Of a stretch of 16,928 nucleotides of DNA, positions 5,313-13,084 are shown piece after piece. Made by a program: the position numbers and the translations under genes. The notes below the pieces were generated by a model that was not told where the DNA came from, ran no database searches, and saw only the letters and a program-made list of their open reading frames with translations. Source of the stretch: UM-FILTER-40-17 sp032251335 (lineage in GTDB: Bacteria > Bacteroidota > Bacteroidia > Flavobacteriales > Flavobacteriaceae); contig JAVVDW010000031.1 in NCBI GenBank assembly GCA_032251335.1, forward strand, positions 1-16,928, written 5' to 3'. Every line of letters starts with the position of its first letter. The stretch's first letter is position 1.

Positions 5313-6661
5313 GCTTTGGCCTCTCCTTTCAGTATATTCAAAATCGTGAGAAAAATAATTTTGAGGTCGAGCAACAAAGACCAGTTTTCTATATAAAAAA
5401 CATCATACTTAAAACGGTTTATCAAATCCTCGTCAGCAGATATTTCGCCCCGGTAACCTTTCACTTGCGCCAAACCTGTGATGCCCGGTTTCACAGAATG
5501 GCGAAATACGAAATTGAGTTTATCCAGCTTTTTTGAGTACGATTTGGTATATTCAATCATATGCGGACGCGGTCCCACCACCGACATATCACCCAAAAGC
5601 ACATTGATAAATTGAGGGAATTCATCCAAACTTGTCTTTCTGAGAAACCGACCAATTCGGGTGACACGCACATCGTTTTTGGTAACCTGTTTCAATTGTT
5701 CATCTGCCGATTTTTTTAACGTTCTAAACTTATAACACCAGAATTCTTTATAGTTAAGACCGTGTCTTTTATGTTTATAAAATATGGAGCCTTTAGAGTC
5801 TATGTAAATCAGAATAGCCAACAAAGGTGTCATCCATGAAAGAACACCCAAAATCACAAATACCGAAAATACAATGTCGAATATCCTTTTGGAAACGGCG
5901 TTTATGGTAATATTAATAGAGGGTTTGGGCAGCGAAAGCACAGGTTGGTATTCGTAGTAGTCTGTCTTCAATCTTTTGGTAAAGAGTTTTTGCGAAGCGG
6001 GAATAAACTTCAGGTTGCAGTAATTCGCATCGGCAAATTGAATAAACTCATTGATGTCTTCATCGTTCAAATCGTCCAAGGCACAGTATATCTCATCTAT
6101 GGGAACATCCCGAATCGATTTGATAAAATCAACCGGATGCAAGGGCTCTCCATTCTCGTTCACTTTCATGAGTTTGTAACCCAAATATTTTTTCTTTTCA
6201 AAAAAATTTCGAAGCTGTACTGCCGCTTCAGACTTCCCAAAGACAAGTACATTTCGCGTGTTACCATCAAATTTTTCCCTGTATTTCCGTAACAAATAAT
6301 AAGTACCCAATTTTATAGTGGCAACACTAAGCATCACCATCCCTAAAAAAATAAGGGTAGAAACAAACGGATTTTCTTGTTCGTTAAAAATACCGAAATA
6401 GGCAAAAGTACCCACCGTAAAAAGCAAAAATTGCTTGCTGAGCAAGGAACCAATCTTTAAAACCGACGTAAATCGATACACCTCGTAAAAGGCCAATGAA
6501 TAGGCAATTAAAATCCAACTCGTAAGCTCAAAAGTGAGGAAGTAAGTATAATTTATTTGATCCGTAAAACAGAAGATAACACCCGTGACAATCACGCCCA
6601 TATCCAAAGTAATTAAGATGGGTCTGATAATCCAAGAATACCTTCCTTTGACGAAATTCAT
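5306..6661 (-). CDS. Polyprenyl-phosphate hexose-1-phosphate transferase (initiating sugar transferase)
   Basis: Inner-membrane enzyme that moves a sugar-1-phosphate from a nucleotide sugar onto undecaprenyl phosphate, the first step in building a repeat unit of exopolysaccharide, capsule or O antigen. The 451-residue protein has the full WcaJ-like layout: four N-terminal membrane helices (about 14-125), a cytoplasmic nucleotide-binding-like domain (about 135-225), a further hydrophobic segment (262-287), and the catalytic domain. The latter starts at KRIFDIVFS (258-266) and includes FYKHKRHG (294-301), KFRTL (311-315), the catalytic DE pair in SLDEFPQ (344-350, Asp346-Glu347), VVGPRPH (361-367) and KPGITGLAQVKGYRGE (391-406). 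Which sugar it transfers cannot be read from sequence. It is the last gene of the polysaccharide block, three bases after the decarboxylase gene. Confidence 0.92.
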   Translation of the reverse strand: MNFVKGRYSWIIRPILITLDMGVIVTGVIFCFTDQINYTYFLTFELTSWILIAYSLAFYEVYRFTSVLKIGSLLSKQFLLFTVGTFAYFGIFNEQENPFVSTLIFLGMVMLSVATIKLGTYYLLRKYREKFDGNTRNVLVFGKSEAAVQLRNFFEKKKYLGYKLMKVNENGEPLHPVDFIKSIRDVPIDEIYCALDDLNDEDINEFIQFADANYCNLKFIPASQKLFTKRLKTDYYEYQPVLSLPKPSINITINAVSKRIFDIVFSVFVILGVLSWMTPLLAILIYIDSKGSIFYKHKRHGLNYKEFWCYKFRTLKKSADEQLKQVTKNDVRVTRIGRFLRKTSLDEFPQFINVLLGDMSVVGPRPHMIEYTKSYSKKLDKLNFVFRHSVKPGITGLAQVKGYRGEISADEDLINRFKYDVFYIENWSLLLDLKIIFLTILNILKGEAKAY

Positions 6662-6664
6662 CGT

Positions 6665-7654
6665 TTACAAGTTGTTGTATTTAGAAAAATCCTTGTGTTC
6701 GTGTTTAAACAAATCTTCTTGGGAAAGGGATTTAAAATAGTCAAAAGTTGTTTTCATGCCTTCTGCACGGCCTACTTTAGGCGACCATCCCAACAATTTT
6801 TTGGCACGCGTAATGTCCGGTTGGCGCTGCATAGGGTCGTCTTGCGGCAGTTCTTTAAAAACTATTTTCTGGCGGGTGCCGGTCAGTTTGATGATTTCTT
6901 CAGCAAATTCCAAAATGGTAATTTCATCCGGGTTGCCAATGTTGACCGGCTCGTGATAGTTACTCATCAACAACCGATAAATGCCTTCTACCTGGTCGTC
7001 CACAAAACAAAAAGAACGCGTTTGTTTGCCATCGCCGAAAACAGTCAAATCTTCGCCGCGTAAGGCCTGTCCCATAAAAGCGGGGATGACCCGGCCATCG
7101 TTGAGGCGCATCCGCGGCCCATAGGTGTTAAAAATGCGCACGATGCGCGTGTCTAACCCGTGAAAACGGTGATAGGCCATGGTAATAGATTCCTGAAAAC
7201 GCTTGGCTTCATCATACACCCCGCGCGGCCCGATGGTGTTTACGTTGCCGTAATAATCCTCGTTTTGCGGATGCACCAAAGGGTCGCCATATACCTCAGA
7301 AGTAGATGCTATCAAAATGGTCGATTTTTTCTCTTTGGCCAACCCCAATAAATTGTGCGTCCCAAGCGAACCTACTTTGAGCGTTTGAATCGGGATTTTA
7401 AGATAATCTATCGGACTGGCAGGCGAGGCAAAATGTAGTATATAATCGAGTTTTCCGGGTACATACACAAATTTGCTAACATCGTGGTGAAAAAATTCAA
7501 AACGCTCCAAATGAAACAAATGCGCAATGTTTCGCAAATCGCCCGTAATCAGGTTGTCCATTCCAATGACGTGAAAACCTTCTTTGATAAACCGATCGCA
7601 AAGATGCGATCCTAAAAACCCGGCTGCTCCGGTGATGAGTATTCTTTTTGGCAT
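6665..7654 (-). CDS. UDP-glucuronate decarboxylase (UDP-xylose synthase)
   Basis: Extended short-chain dehydrogenase/reductase that converts UDP-glucuronate to UDP-xylose with bound NAD. The 329-residue protein has the Rossmann motif GAAGFLG (9-15), the UXS-specific HFASPASP (74-81), the active-site TSEVYGDPLVHPQ (118-130), the catalytic YDEAK (Tyr147, Lys151), and NTYGPRM (176-182). These features fit UXS better than the related UDP-glucose epimerases or GDP-mannose dehydratases. Its substrate requires a UDP-glucose dehydrogenase, which is not in this window. The gap to rfbD is 84 bases and holds only a weak -7-like TACATTTC (7693-7686, minus), so it may be read from the rfb promoter. The sugar transferase gene follows 3 bases later. 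Confidence 0.92.
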   Translation of the reverse strand: MPKRILITGAAGFLGSHLCDRFIKEGFHVIGMDNLITGDLRNIAHLFHLERFEFFHHDVSKFVYVPGKLDYILHFASPASPIDYLKIPIQTLKVGSLGTHNLLGLAKEKKSTILIASTSEVYGDPLVHPQNEDYYGNVNTIGPRGVYDEAKRFQESITMAYHRFHGLDTRIVRIFNTYGPRMRLNDGRVIPAFMGQALRGEDLTVFGDGKQTRSFCFVDDQVEGIYRLLMSNYHEPVNIGNPDEITILEFAEEIIKLTGTRQKIVFKELPQDDPMQRQPDITRAKKLLGWSPKVGRAEGMKTTFDYFKSLSQEDLFKHEHKDFSKYNNL

Positions 7655-7738
7655 ATTGGCTTCTTTAGCGCAGTTTAGTAAAGCCGAAATGTACTAATTT
7701 TTTCAGCAAAAAGACAATACAATCGACCTAACTGAAAT

Positions 7739-8590
7739 TTATAACGTTTTATTGACATCTAAGAGGGCATTTTGCCACGAACGAAGCTCAAATTGAAAGG
7801 TTTTTGCAAATTTTGATGAATTCAACACACTGTATTTTGGCCTTGCAGCAGCTGTCGGAAAATCAGCCGTACCGATTGCTTCTAGGTTTACACTGAGTTT
7901 ACTTTGTTCGAAAATTTCTTTGGCAAAGCCGTACCAAGTTGTTTCCTCGTAGTTGCTGAAATGATACAAACCGAAGTGATTTTCATCGGATGCAACAATT
8001 TTTAAGATGGCTTTTGCCAAATCATCCCCCGAAGTAGGGCTACCAAATTGATCATCAACCACGCGTATTTTTTTCTTTTCACCAGCCAAACGGAGCATGG
8101 TTTTCATAAAATTGTGGCCAAATTCGCTGTACAACCAAGAAGTGCGAAGGATGTAATACGCCTCTAAATATTGTTGTATCCAAGTTTCTGCTTCCAGTTT
8201 GGTTTGTCCGTAATAGGTTTGCGGATTGGGCAAGTCCGTTTCGAGATAAGGAGACTTTTTTAATCCGTCAAACACAAAATCCGTAGAAAGTTGGATAAGT
8301 TTTGTATCAAATTTGCGACAGGCTTCCACAAGATTTTTGACACCGCCCACATTGGTTTGATAGGCTTCTTTTCGATGACTTTCGGCCAAATCTACCTGCG
8401 TGTAAGCCGCCGTATTGATGCAAAAATCCGGTCTGTATTTGTGGAAATAAGCAAAAACGGCTTCGTTATCGGTGATGTTGAGTGATGCACGGTTTTCAAA
8501 CAAAAACACATGATTTGAAGACACAGAAACCACTTTCCGAAGGCAGTGTCCCAGCTGCCCGTCTGCGCCGGTGATGAGGATGCGTTTCAT
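7739..8590 (-). CDS. rfbD: dTDP-4-dehydrorhamnose reductase
   Basis: NAD(P)H-dependent last step of dTDP-L-rhamnose synthesis (RmlD). The 283 residues are the normal length. Visible features are the N-terminal Rossmann motif ITGADGQLG (6-14), NTAAYTQVD (59-67), STDFVFDG (102-109), the catalytic Tyr-Lys pair in YYGQTK (Tyr127, Lys131), and RPKYSVLNSSK (250-260). It belongs with rfbB, rfbA and rfbC just upstream but is set apart from rfbC by 133 bases that hold a repeated sequence, so it could have a separate mRNA end or start. Confidence 0.95.
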   Translation of the reverse strand: MKRILITGADGQLGHCLRKVVSVSSNHVFLFENRASLNITDNEAVFAYFHKYRPDFCINTAAYTQVDLAESHRKEAYQTNVGGVKNLVEACRKFDTKLIQLSTDFVFDGLKKSPYLETDLPNPQTYYGQTKLEAETWIQQYLEAYYILRTSWLYSEFGHNFMKTMLRLAGEKKKIRVVDDQFGSPTSGDDLAKAILKIVASDENHFGLYHFSNYEETTWYGFAKEIFEQSKLSVNLEAIGTADFPTAAARPKYSVLNSSKFAKTFQFELRSWQNALLDVNKTL

Positions 8591-8607
8591 CTGTTTATAT
8601 TATTTAT

Positions 8608-8667
8608 TTCGACTTCGCTCAATACAAGTGTTTTTATCGGTCATGCTTCGACTGCGCTCAGCACAGG
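8608..8667. repeat. Two imperfect direct copies of a 21-bp TTCGACTnCGCTCA element
   Basis: In the gap between rfbC and rfbD, TTCGACTTCGCTCAATACAA (from 8608) and TTCGACTGCGCTCAGCACAG (from 8647) agree at 17 of 21 positions with a 39-base period. The second copy is followed by CACAGG (8662-8667), which can pair with CCTGTG (8695-8700). The core TTCGACTnCGCTCA is, from memory, a recurrent intergenic motif in Bacteroidota genomes. The gap (8591-8723) has no coding frame I would support. Confidence 0.6.
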
Positions 8668-8723
8668 CTTGGAACGCCCTAGGATAATCATGCTCCTGTG
8701 TGCAAAATTTTTACATGGGCCTT

Positions 8724-9272
8724 TCATTTCAAAACATGTTCAAAAGGCGGTAACAACAAATCTTTGTCCGAAACAACCATCTTCTCGGTTGGAATTTTCC
8801 AGTCGATGGCCAGTGTTGGGTCGTTGTAACGAATGCCTCTTTCTGCGGCTTTATGGTAATATTGGTCACATTTGTAGGCAACTACCGCAGATGCACTCAA
8901 CACCGAAAAACCGTGCGCAAAACCTTTGGGTATATACAATTGCAGGAAATTTTCGGCCGACAGGACAAGAGAAAAATATTGACCAAAAGTTTTAGAATTG
9001 GAACGAATATCCAAAGCTACATCCAAAATTTCACCCGAAATAACACGTATCAATTTGGATTGTGCCCAATCGCCGGTTTGATAATGCAGTCCGCGTACCG
9101 TTCCGTAATTTGAAAAAGATTGGTTGTCTTGAATAAAACGAGTGTCTAAACCTGTGGTTTTTTGAAAATCATTTTGATTAAAACTTTCTAAAAAATAGCC
9201 GCGATGGTCCCTGTAAACTTTGGGTTCTATAATCAAGCAACCCTCCAGAGAAGTGTGTTGAACCTTCATCAT
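8724..9272 (-). CDS. rfbC: dTDP-4-dehydrorhamnose 3,5-epimerase
   Basis: Cupin-fold enzyme (RmlC) that inverts C3 and C5 of dTDP-4-keto-6-deoxyglucose, the third step of dTDP-L-rhamnose synthesis. The 182-residue protein shows DHRGYFLESF (22-31), RGLHYQ with the catalytic His63, Lys73, Tyr133, and the partner Asp169 in VSDKD, with family-typical numbering throughout. The start at 9272 gives an ATGA overlap with the rfbA stop; a second ATG follows immediately and could also be used (one-base overlap). Confidence 0.95.
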   Translation of the reverse strand: MMKVQHTSLEGCLIIEPKVYRDHRGYFLESFNQNDFQKTTGLDTRFIQDNQSFSNYGTVRGLHYQTGDWAQSKLIRVISGEILDVALDIRSNSKTFGQYFSLVLSAENFLQLYIPKGFAHGFSVLSASAVVAYKCDQYYHKAAERGIRYNDPTLAIDWKIPTEKMVVSDKDLLLPPFEHVLK

Positions 9273-10138
9273 TCGTTTGTCTGAATAAGGTTGCGAAGAT
9301 ACACGCCATAACCGCTTTTCACAAGGGGTTCGGCAAGTTTGAGCAGTTGTGCATCGTCAATATAGCCCATTTTATAAGCCGTTTCTTCGATGGCGCCTAT
9401 TTTTAAACCTTGCCGCTTTTCAATGACTTGAACAAACTGTGCGGCTTGCATCAACGATTCAAAAGTGCCTGTATCGAGCCAGGCTGTTCCGCGGTCTAAG
9501 ATGCTGACATGCAGTCTGCCTCGATTCAAATACACTTTGTTGATGTCGGTAATTTCCAACTCGCCACGCGCACTCGGTTGGATGTTTTGTGCGATGGAAA
9601 CGACCTCATTGTCATAAAAATAAATACCCGGCACAGCGAAATTGGATTTGGGATTTTTGGGTTTCTCTTCAATGGCAGTGACCAAACCGTTTTTATCAAA
9701 CGCTACCACGCCGTAGCGTGCCGGGTCTTGCACATGGTAGGCAAAAATATGCCCGCCTGTTGGGTTTGCAGATTGCTTTAGGATGTTGTCAAGTCCTGAA
9801 CCATAAAAGATATTGTCGCCCAAAATCAAAGCGACCGAATCATTTCCGATAAAACCTGCCCCGATGATAAAAGCTTCTGCCAAGCCGTTTGGTTGAGCTT
9901 GTTCGGCATAGGAAAAGCTGCAACCCAATTTACTTCCGTCACCGAGCAATTTTTTGAATAATGGCAAATCAGTAGGTGTTGAAATGATGAGGATTTCTCT
10001 GATGCCTGCACCCATCAACGTGGCAACCGGATAGTAAATCATCGGCTTGTCATAGATGGGCATAAGTTGCTTGCTCACTGTCAAAGTAAGTGGATGCAAA
10101 CGCGTTCCGGAGCCACCGGCGAGGATGATGCCTTTCAT
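9269..10138 (-). CDS. rfbA: Glucose-1-phosphate thymidylyltransferase
   Basis: First step of dTDP-L-rhamnose synthesis (RmlA): glucose-1-phosphate and dTTP give dTDP-glucose. The 289-residue protein begins MKGIILAGGSGTRLHP, with the nucleotide-binding GGSGTR (8-13), then SKQLMPIYDKP (22-32), QPNGLAEAF (82-90) and LGDNIFYG (106-113). A longer frame starts at 10174 but adds 12 residues that lie within the end of rfbB, so the start at 10138 was chosen. It overlaps rfbB by four bases (ATGA) and rfbC by four bases, indicating one tightly coupled operon. Confidence 0.96.
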   Translation of the reverse strand: MKGIILAGGSGTRLHPLTLTVSKQLMPIYDKPMIYYPVATLMGAGIREILIISTPTDLPLFKKLLGDGSKLGCSFSYAEQAQPNGLAEAFIIGAGFIGNDSVALILGDNIFYGSGLDNILKQSANPTGGHIFAYHVQDPARYGVVAFDKNGLVTAIEEKPKNPKSNFAVPGIYFYDNEVVSIAQNIQPSARGELEITDINKVYLNRGRLHVSILDRGTAWLDTGTFESLMQAAQFVQVIEKRQGLKIGAIEETAYKMGYIDDAQLLKLAEPLVKSGYGVYLRNLIQTNE

Positions 10139-11166
10139 AGTGCTTTGTTTGCAATAATTGTTTGAATATACCACCTTACCGTTTTCTCAATACCGCTTTC
10201 AAAATTCTCGGCGGCTTTCCAGCCCAATTCAGTTTCTATTTTGGTTGCGTCGATGGCATAGCGAAAATCGTGACCGGCACGGTCTTTTACAAAGGTAACC
10301 TGGTCTTGGTAGCTTCCGGTTTTTTTTGGTTTGATGCGGTCTAAAAGCGCGCAAATGTGCTGCGCAATATACAGGTTTGTCCGCTCGTTGCGCCCGCCAA
10401 TGTTGTAGGTTTCGCCTGTTTTCCCTTTTTCAAAAACCAAGGCAATGCCTTTGCAGTGGTCTGCTACGTACAGCCAGTCGCGGATGTTTTGCCCATCGCC
10501 GTAAATTGGGATGTTTTCACCCGAAAGTGCTTTGCGGATGATGGTAGGTATTAGTTTTTCGGGGTGTTGCTTGGGGCCGTAATTGTTGGAACAGTTGGTG
10601 GTTAACACAGGTAAACCATAAGTGTGGAAATAGCTTCGCACCAACATGTCGGACGAAGCTTTGGATGCGCTGTATGGGCTGTTGGGCGCATAGGAAGTGG
10701 TTTCCGTAAACAACCCCTTTGGTCCTAAACTCCCATAAACTTCATCTGTTGAAATATGGTGAAATCTACTGTTTTCAAAGCCTTTTTTAAACACTTGTGG
10801 ACTATCTAACCAATGATTTTTTGCCACCTCAAGCAATGTGAAGGTTCCGTAAATATTGGTTTGTATAAAGGCATCGGGGTTTTTGATAGAATTGTCCACA
10901 TGCGACTCGGCCGCGAAATGGATCACGCTGTTTATTTGGTGTTTATCAAATAGGTTTTCAACCAAACTTCTATCGCAAATGTCGCCTTCCACAAACAGAT
11001 GGTTTTTCAGCGGCAAAACGTCTTTCAAGTTGTCAAGCGTGCCGGCATAGGTCAGTTTGTCCAAGTTGACAAACAGCCAATCGGGATGTTGCCGGGTGTA
11101 GTGTTCCAAAAAATTGGCACCTATAAAACCGGCTCCTCCTGTGATTAAAATTCGTTTTTTAAACAT
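10135..11166 (-). CDS. rfbB: dTDP-glucose 4,6-dehydratase
   Basis: Second step of dTDP-L-rhamnose synthesis (RmlB): dTDP-glucose is dehydrated to dTDP-4-keto-6-deoxyglucose with bound NAD. The 343-residue protein has GGAGFIGANF (10-19), HFAAESHVD (83-91), the catalytic STDEVYG (139-145; Thr140, Asp141, Glu142), YSASK (Tyr165, Lys169), NNYGP (194-198) and GDGQNIRDW (223-231). The start chosen is the ATG at 11166; a TTG five codons upstream is possible but less likely. The ATG overlaps the end of the preceding gene by 8 bases, so translation of the two is probably coupled. Confidence 0.96.
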   Translation of the reverse strand: MFKKRILITGGAGFIGANFLEHYTRQHPDWLFVNLDKLTYAGTLDNLKDVLPLKNHLFVEGDICDRSLVENLFDKHQINSVIHFAAESHVDNSIKNPDAFIQTNIYGTFTLLEVAKNHWLDSPQVFKKGFENSRFHHISTDEVYGSLGPKGLFTETTSYAPNSPYSASKASSDMLVRSYFHTYGLPVLTTNCSNNYGPKQHPEKLIPTIIRKALSGENIPIYGDGQNIRDWLYVADHCKGIALVFEKGKTGETYNIGGRNERTNLYIAQHICALLDRIKPKKTGSYQDQVTFVKDRAGHDFRYAIDATKIETELGWKAAENFESGIEKTVRWYIQTIIANKAL

Positions 11167-12901
11167 CTTGCGGGGTGTCAATCAATTTCTTGCGTTTATT
11201 CCGCTTTTTAACATTCAAAAAAATCTGTTGAAGTATTCTTTCTGTAATCAAATAGGTCGGTTTTACACCGGTAGTGCCCAATCCGCCGGAGGCCAGTGTG
11301 CTTCCTGTTTCCAAAGGATTATCAGAGGCATAGTAGGCGTAACGGACAATCACATTTTTGGAGATACTTCGCCGGATTTTCGATGCCGATTGGATGGCTT
11401 TTTGGTAGTGGGCGCCTTCCATTTCAAGGCCAATCACATTCCAAGTACTTTCTTGAAAAAACTTGAGGATGTCTCGGTTTTGCAAAGAAGTCCCCAAAAC
11501 ACTGATCATGGTGCCTTCGCAAACCGGAATGCCACAATCTTCAAAATCTGCTTTGCTCAAAAGATTTTGAAAGGGATAATTGTCGGCTGTTCCTTCAAAA
11601 ACATGTGCTTTTGGAATCATGATATCGCCTTTTTCACCGTCCAAGATTCCTGCTTTGCCCATAATCGAAACAGATTTTACATTCATAAAATGTTTCTTTT
11701 CTGCGTTGTAATAGGGTTTTAAAAGTTCGTCTATCGTTTCAAAAGCTTGTTCGCCAAATGCGTAGTCCATCACAATCAATACAGGTTTGTCTGTTTCGTT
11801 TTCAAATACTGAAAAGTCAAAATCGGTTTTGCTGAAATCAATTTGTGAGGTATCAAAAATTTGAACATCTATGTTGGTTCCGGATGTGTCGGGTACAGAG
11901 ATCATGCCTCTGGAGGAGGCCAATTTTTCTACCTTTTGGCGCAATACTTGCTGATTGGGCAGGCTAAGTTCTTCATAAACACCAAAATTGCCTTTTTTAG
12001 CATAAAGTGCTGCCAAAGCTTCTTTGGCAAAAATGGAGTTCATCACAGAATGCATATTTGCACTGATGATGTGTAGAGGCTTGTGAAGTAAGTCTTTGGA
12101 GAGTAATGTTTTTTTGATATTGTTGGCCCAAATTTCACCATGTATGTGATGCCCGAGTCTTTCGCGCAAAATCGGACTAAAAGTAATGGTGCGTTTTTCA
12201 CCGTCTATGACCTCTTCTATGCCTAGTTTTCCGAGCCAGTACATAATGTGTAGCAAGCGATCCGGATTTTTTTCTGTTGCAAAGAGTTGGTGGGCTGTTT
12301 TTACTTCTTGGAAAGTGCGCCCCATGATGTTGGCCAAATGTGCGAGTGTAATTTCACATTCCTCGAGTGTCAATTTCTTTTTTCGGGTTGCAACAGCTTC
12401 AATTTTTTGCCAATCGCGGCTGGTTTGTCCCTGTTCACTTATCAGGATGCGGTTGGCTATTTTGTGCGATTCCACAAAGAGAAAAGTGAGGTGCGTCAAG
12501 ATGTCGTAAATATCAGAACGACCTCGTGTAATCTCAATATTCATTTGGTCATCGTCTATGCGGTAACAGTTGCGTCTTCGCTTGGGCGGTATTATCACTT
12601 TAAAGTGAGACAACTCTAAGCCTTCGGAAGATGTCAGGTTTATAAACCTACAGGCTTCTATGCCATCAGGCAATCGGTCTATCACGTAGAGCAGTCCGTT
12701 AATTTCCGTTTTTTCTTCTGCAATGGAACCGTAAATTTCAGGTCTCAATTGCAATAAAGCTTCGCGGAGCGTTTCTCCGGATATCCCCATTGGTTTGTAA
12801 AAACCACGGTTAAAGAGATGCCGCATGGTGATGTACATGCGTTCTATGGCATTTGTAGATTCTTGTGCTCTGGATCGGGCTGTGGTTTTTATGTTTTGCA
12901 T
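11159..12901 (-). CDS. DUF6909-type protein with nucleoside phosphorylase-like C-terminal domain
   Basis: A 580-residue cytoplasmic protein without signal peptide or membrane segments. I recognise the opening (SRAQESTNAIERMYITMRHL) as that of a conserved Bacteroidota family listed, I believe, as DUF6909; function unknown. The C-terminal third carries the motif set of nucleoside phosphorylases and nucleosidases (NP-I fold): SIMGKAG (412-418) then KGDIMIP (424-430), the ribose-binding GLEMEGA (491-497, Glu495), and RYAYYASDN (520-528) with an SD pair (526-527) where these enzymes keep their catalytic Asp. The N-terminal 370 residues, including a basic KRRRN patch (107-111), have no assigned role. 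It may cleave or sense a nucleoside; this is inference. A basic tail (565-572, KKRNKRKK) ends the protein. The ATG at 12901 is preferred over a TTG at 12916 that lies inside a -7 box. It heads the rfb operon. Confidence 0.75.
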   Translation of the reverse strand: MQNIKTTARSRAQESTNAIERMYITMRHLFNRGFYKPMGISGETLREALLQLRPEIYGSIAEEKTEINGLLYVIDRLPDGIEACRFINLTSSEGLELSHFKVIIPPKRRRNCYRIDDDQMNIEITRGRSDIYDILTHLTFLFVESHKIANRILISEQGQTSRDWQKIEAVATRKKKLTLEECEITLAHLANIMGRTFQEVKTAHQLFATEKNPDRLLHIMYWLGKLGIEEVIDGEKRTITFSPILRERLGHHIHGEIWANNIKKTLLSKDLLHKPLHIISANMHSVMNSIFAKEALAALYAKKGNFGVYEELSLPNQQVLRQKVEKLASSRGMISVPDTSGTNIDVQIFDTSQIDFSKTDFDFSVFENETDKPVLIVMDYAFGEQAFETIDELLKPYYNAEKKHFMNVKSVSIMGKAGILDGEKGDIMIPKAHVFEGTADNYPFQNLLSKADFEDCGIPVCEGTMISVLGTSLQNRDILKFFQESTWNVIGLEMEGAHYQKAIQSASKIRRSISKNVIVRYAYYASDNPLETGSTLASGGLGTTGVKPTYLITERILQQIFLNVKKRNKRKKLIDTPQDV

Positions 12902-12913
12902 TGTTTGTTTTTG

Positions 12914-12938
12914 CAAAAATACAATTTAAACAAATATA
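12914..12938 (-). promoter_or_regulatory. Two candidate -7 boxes for the polysaccharide operon
   Basis: On the minus strand TATATTTG (12938-12931) and TATTTTTG (12921-12914) both match TAnnTTTG. The first would start transcription near 12924, leaving a 23-base leader before the ATG at 12901; the second would leave only about 6 bases. No good -33 box is seen for either. Confidence 0.5.
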
Positions 12939-13030
12939 TCTCCGAACAGCATTCTTTTTCTTGTTTTTTTAATAACAGACTTAGGGCTTTTTTTTACCTA
13001 AGATGGATTGTCAGTTGTCTTTAATCTCCT

Positions 13031-13065
13031 TAAAAAGAGACAAAGCAACACGAGGCAGTTGCTTT
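13031..13065 (-). terminator. Rho-independent terminator after dusB
   Basis: Read on the minus strand, AAAGCAAC (13065-13058) pairs perfectly with GTTGCTTT (13049-13042) around an 8-base loop, followed by GTCTCTTTTT. It lies about 20 bases after the dusB stop. A further hairpin CTTAGG/CCTAAG (12980-13002) lies beyond it. Confidence 0.7.
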
Positions 13066-13084
13066 AATTTGATGAATTTTGAGG

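Noticed and set aside
8546..8995. 149-codon plus-strand frame across the rfbC-rfbD gap
   Set aside because: Most of it is antisense to rfbC and the rest crosses the repeat; no domain or signal is visible.
12186..12619. Two long plus-strand frames opposite the nucleoside phosphorylase-like gene
   Set aside because: Antisense shadows of a conserved coding sequence, rich in Ser, Cys and Phe, without supporting start signals.
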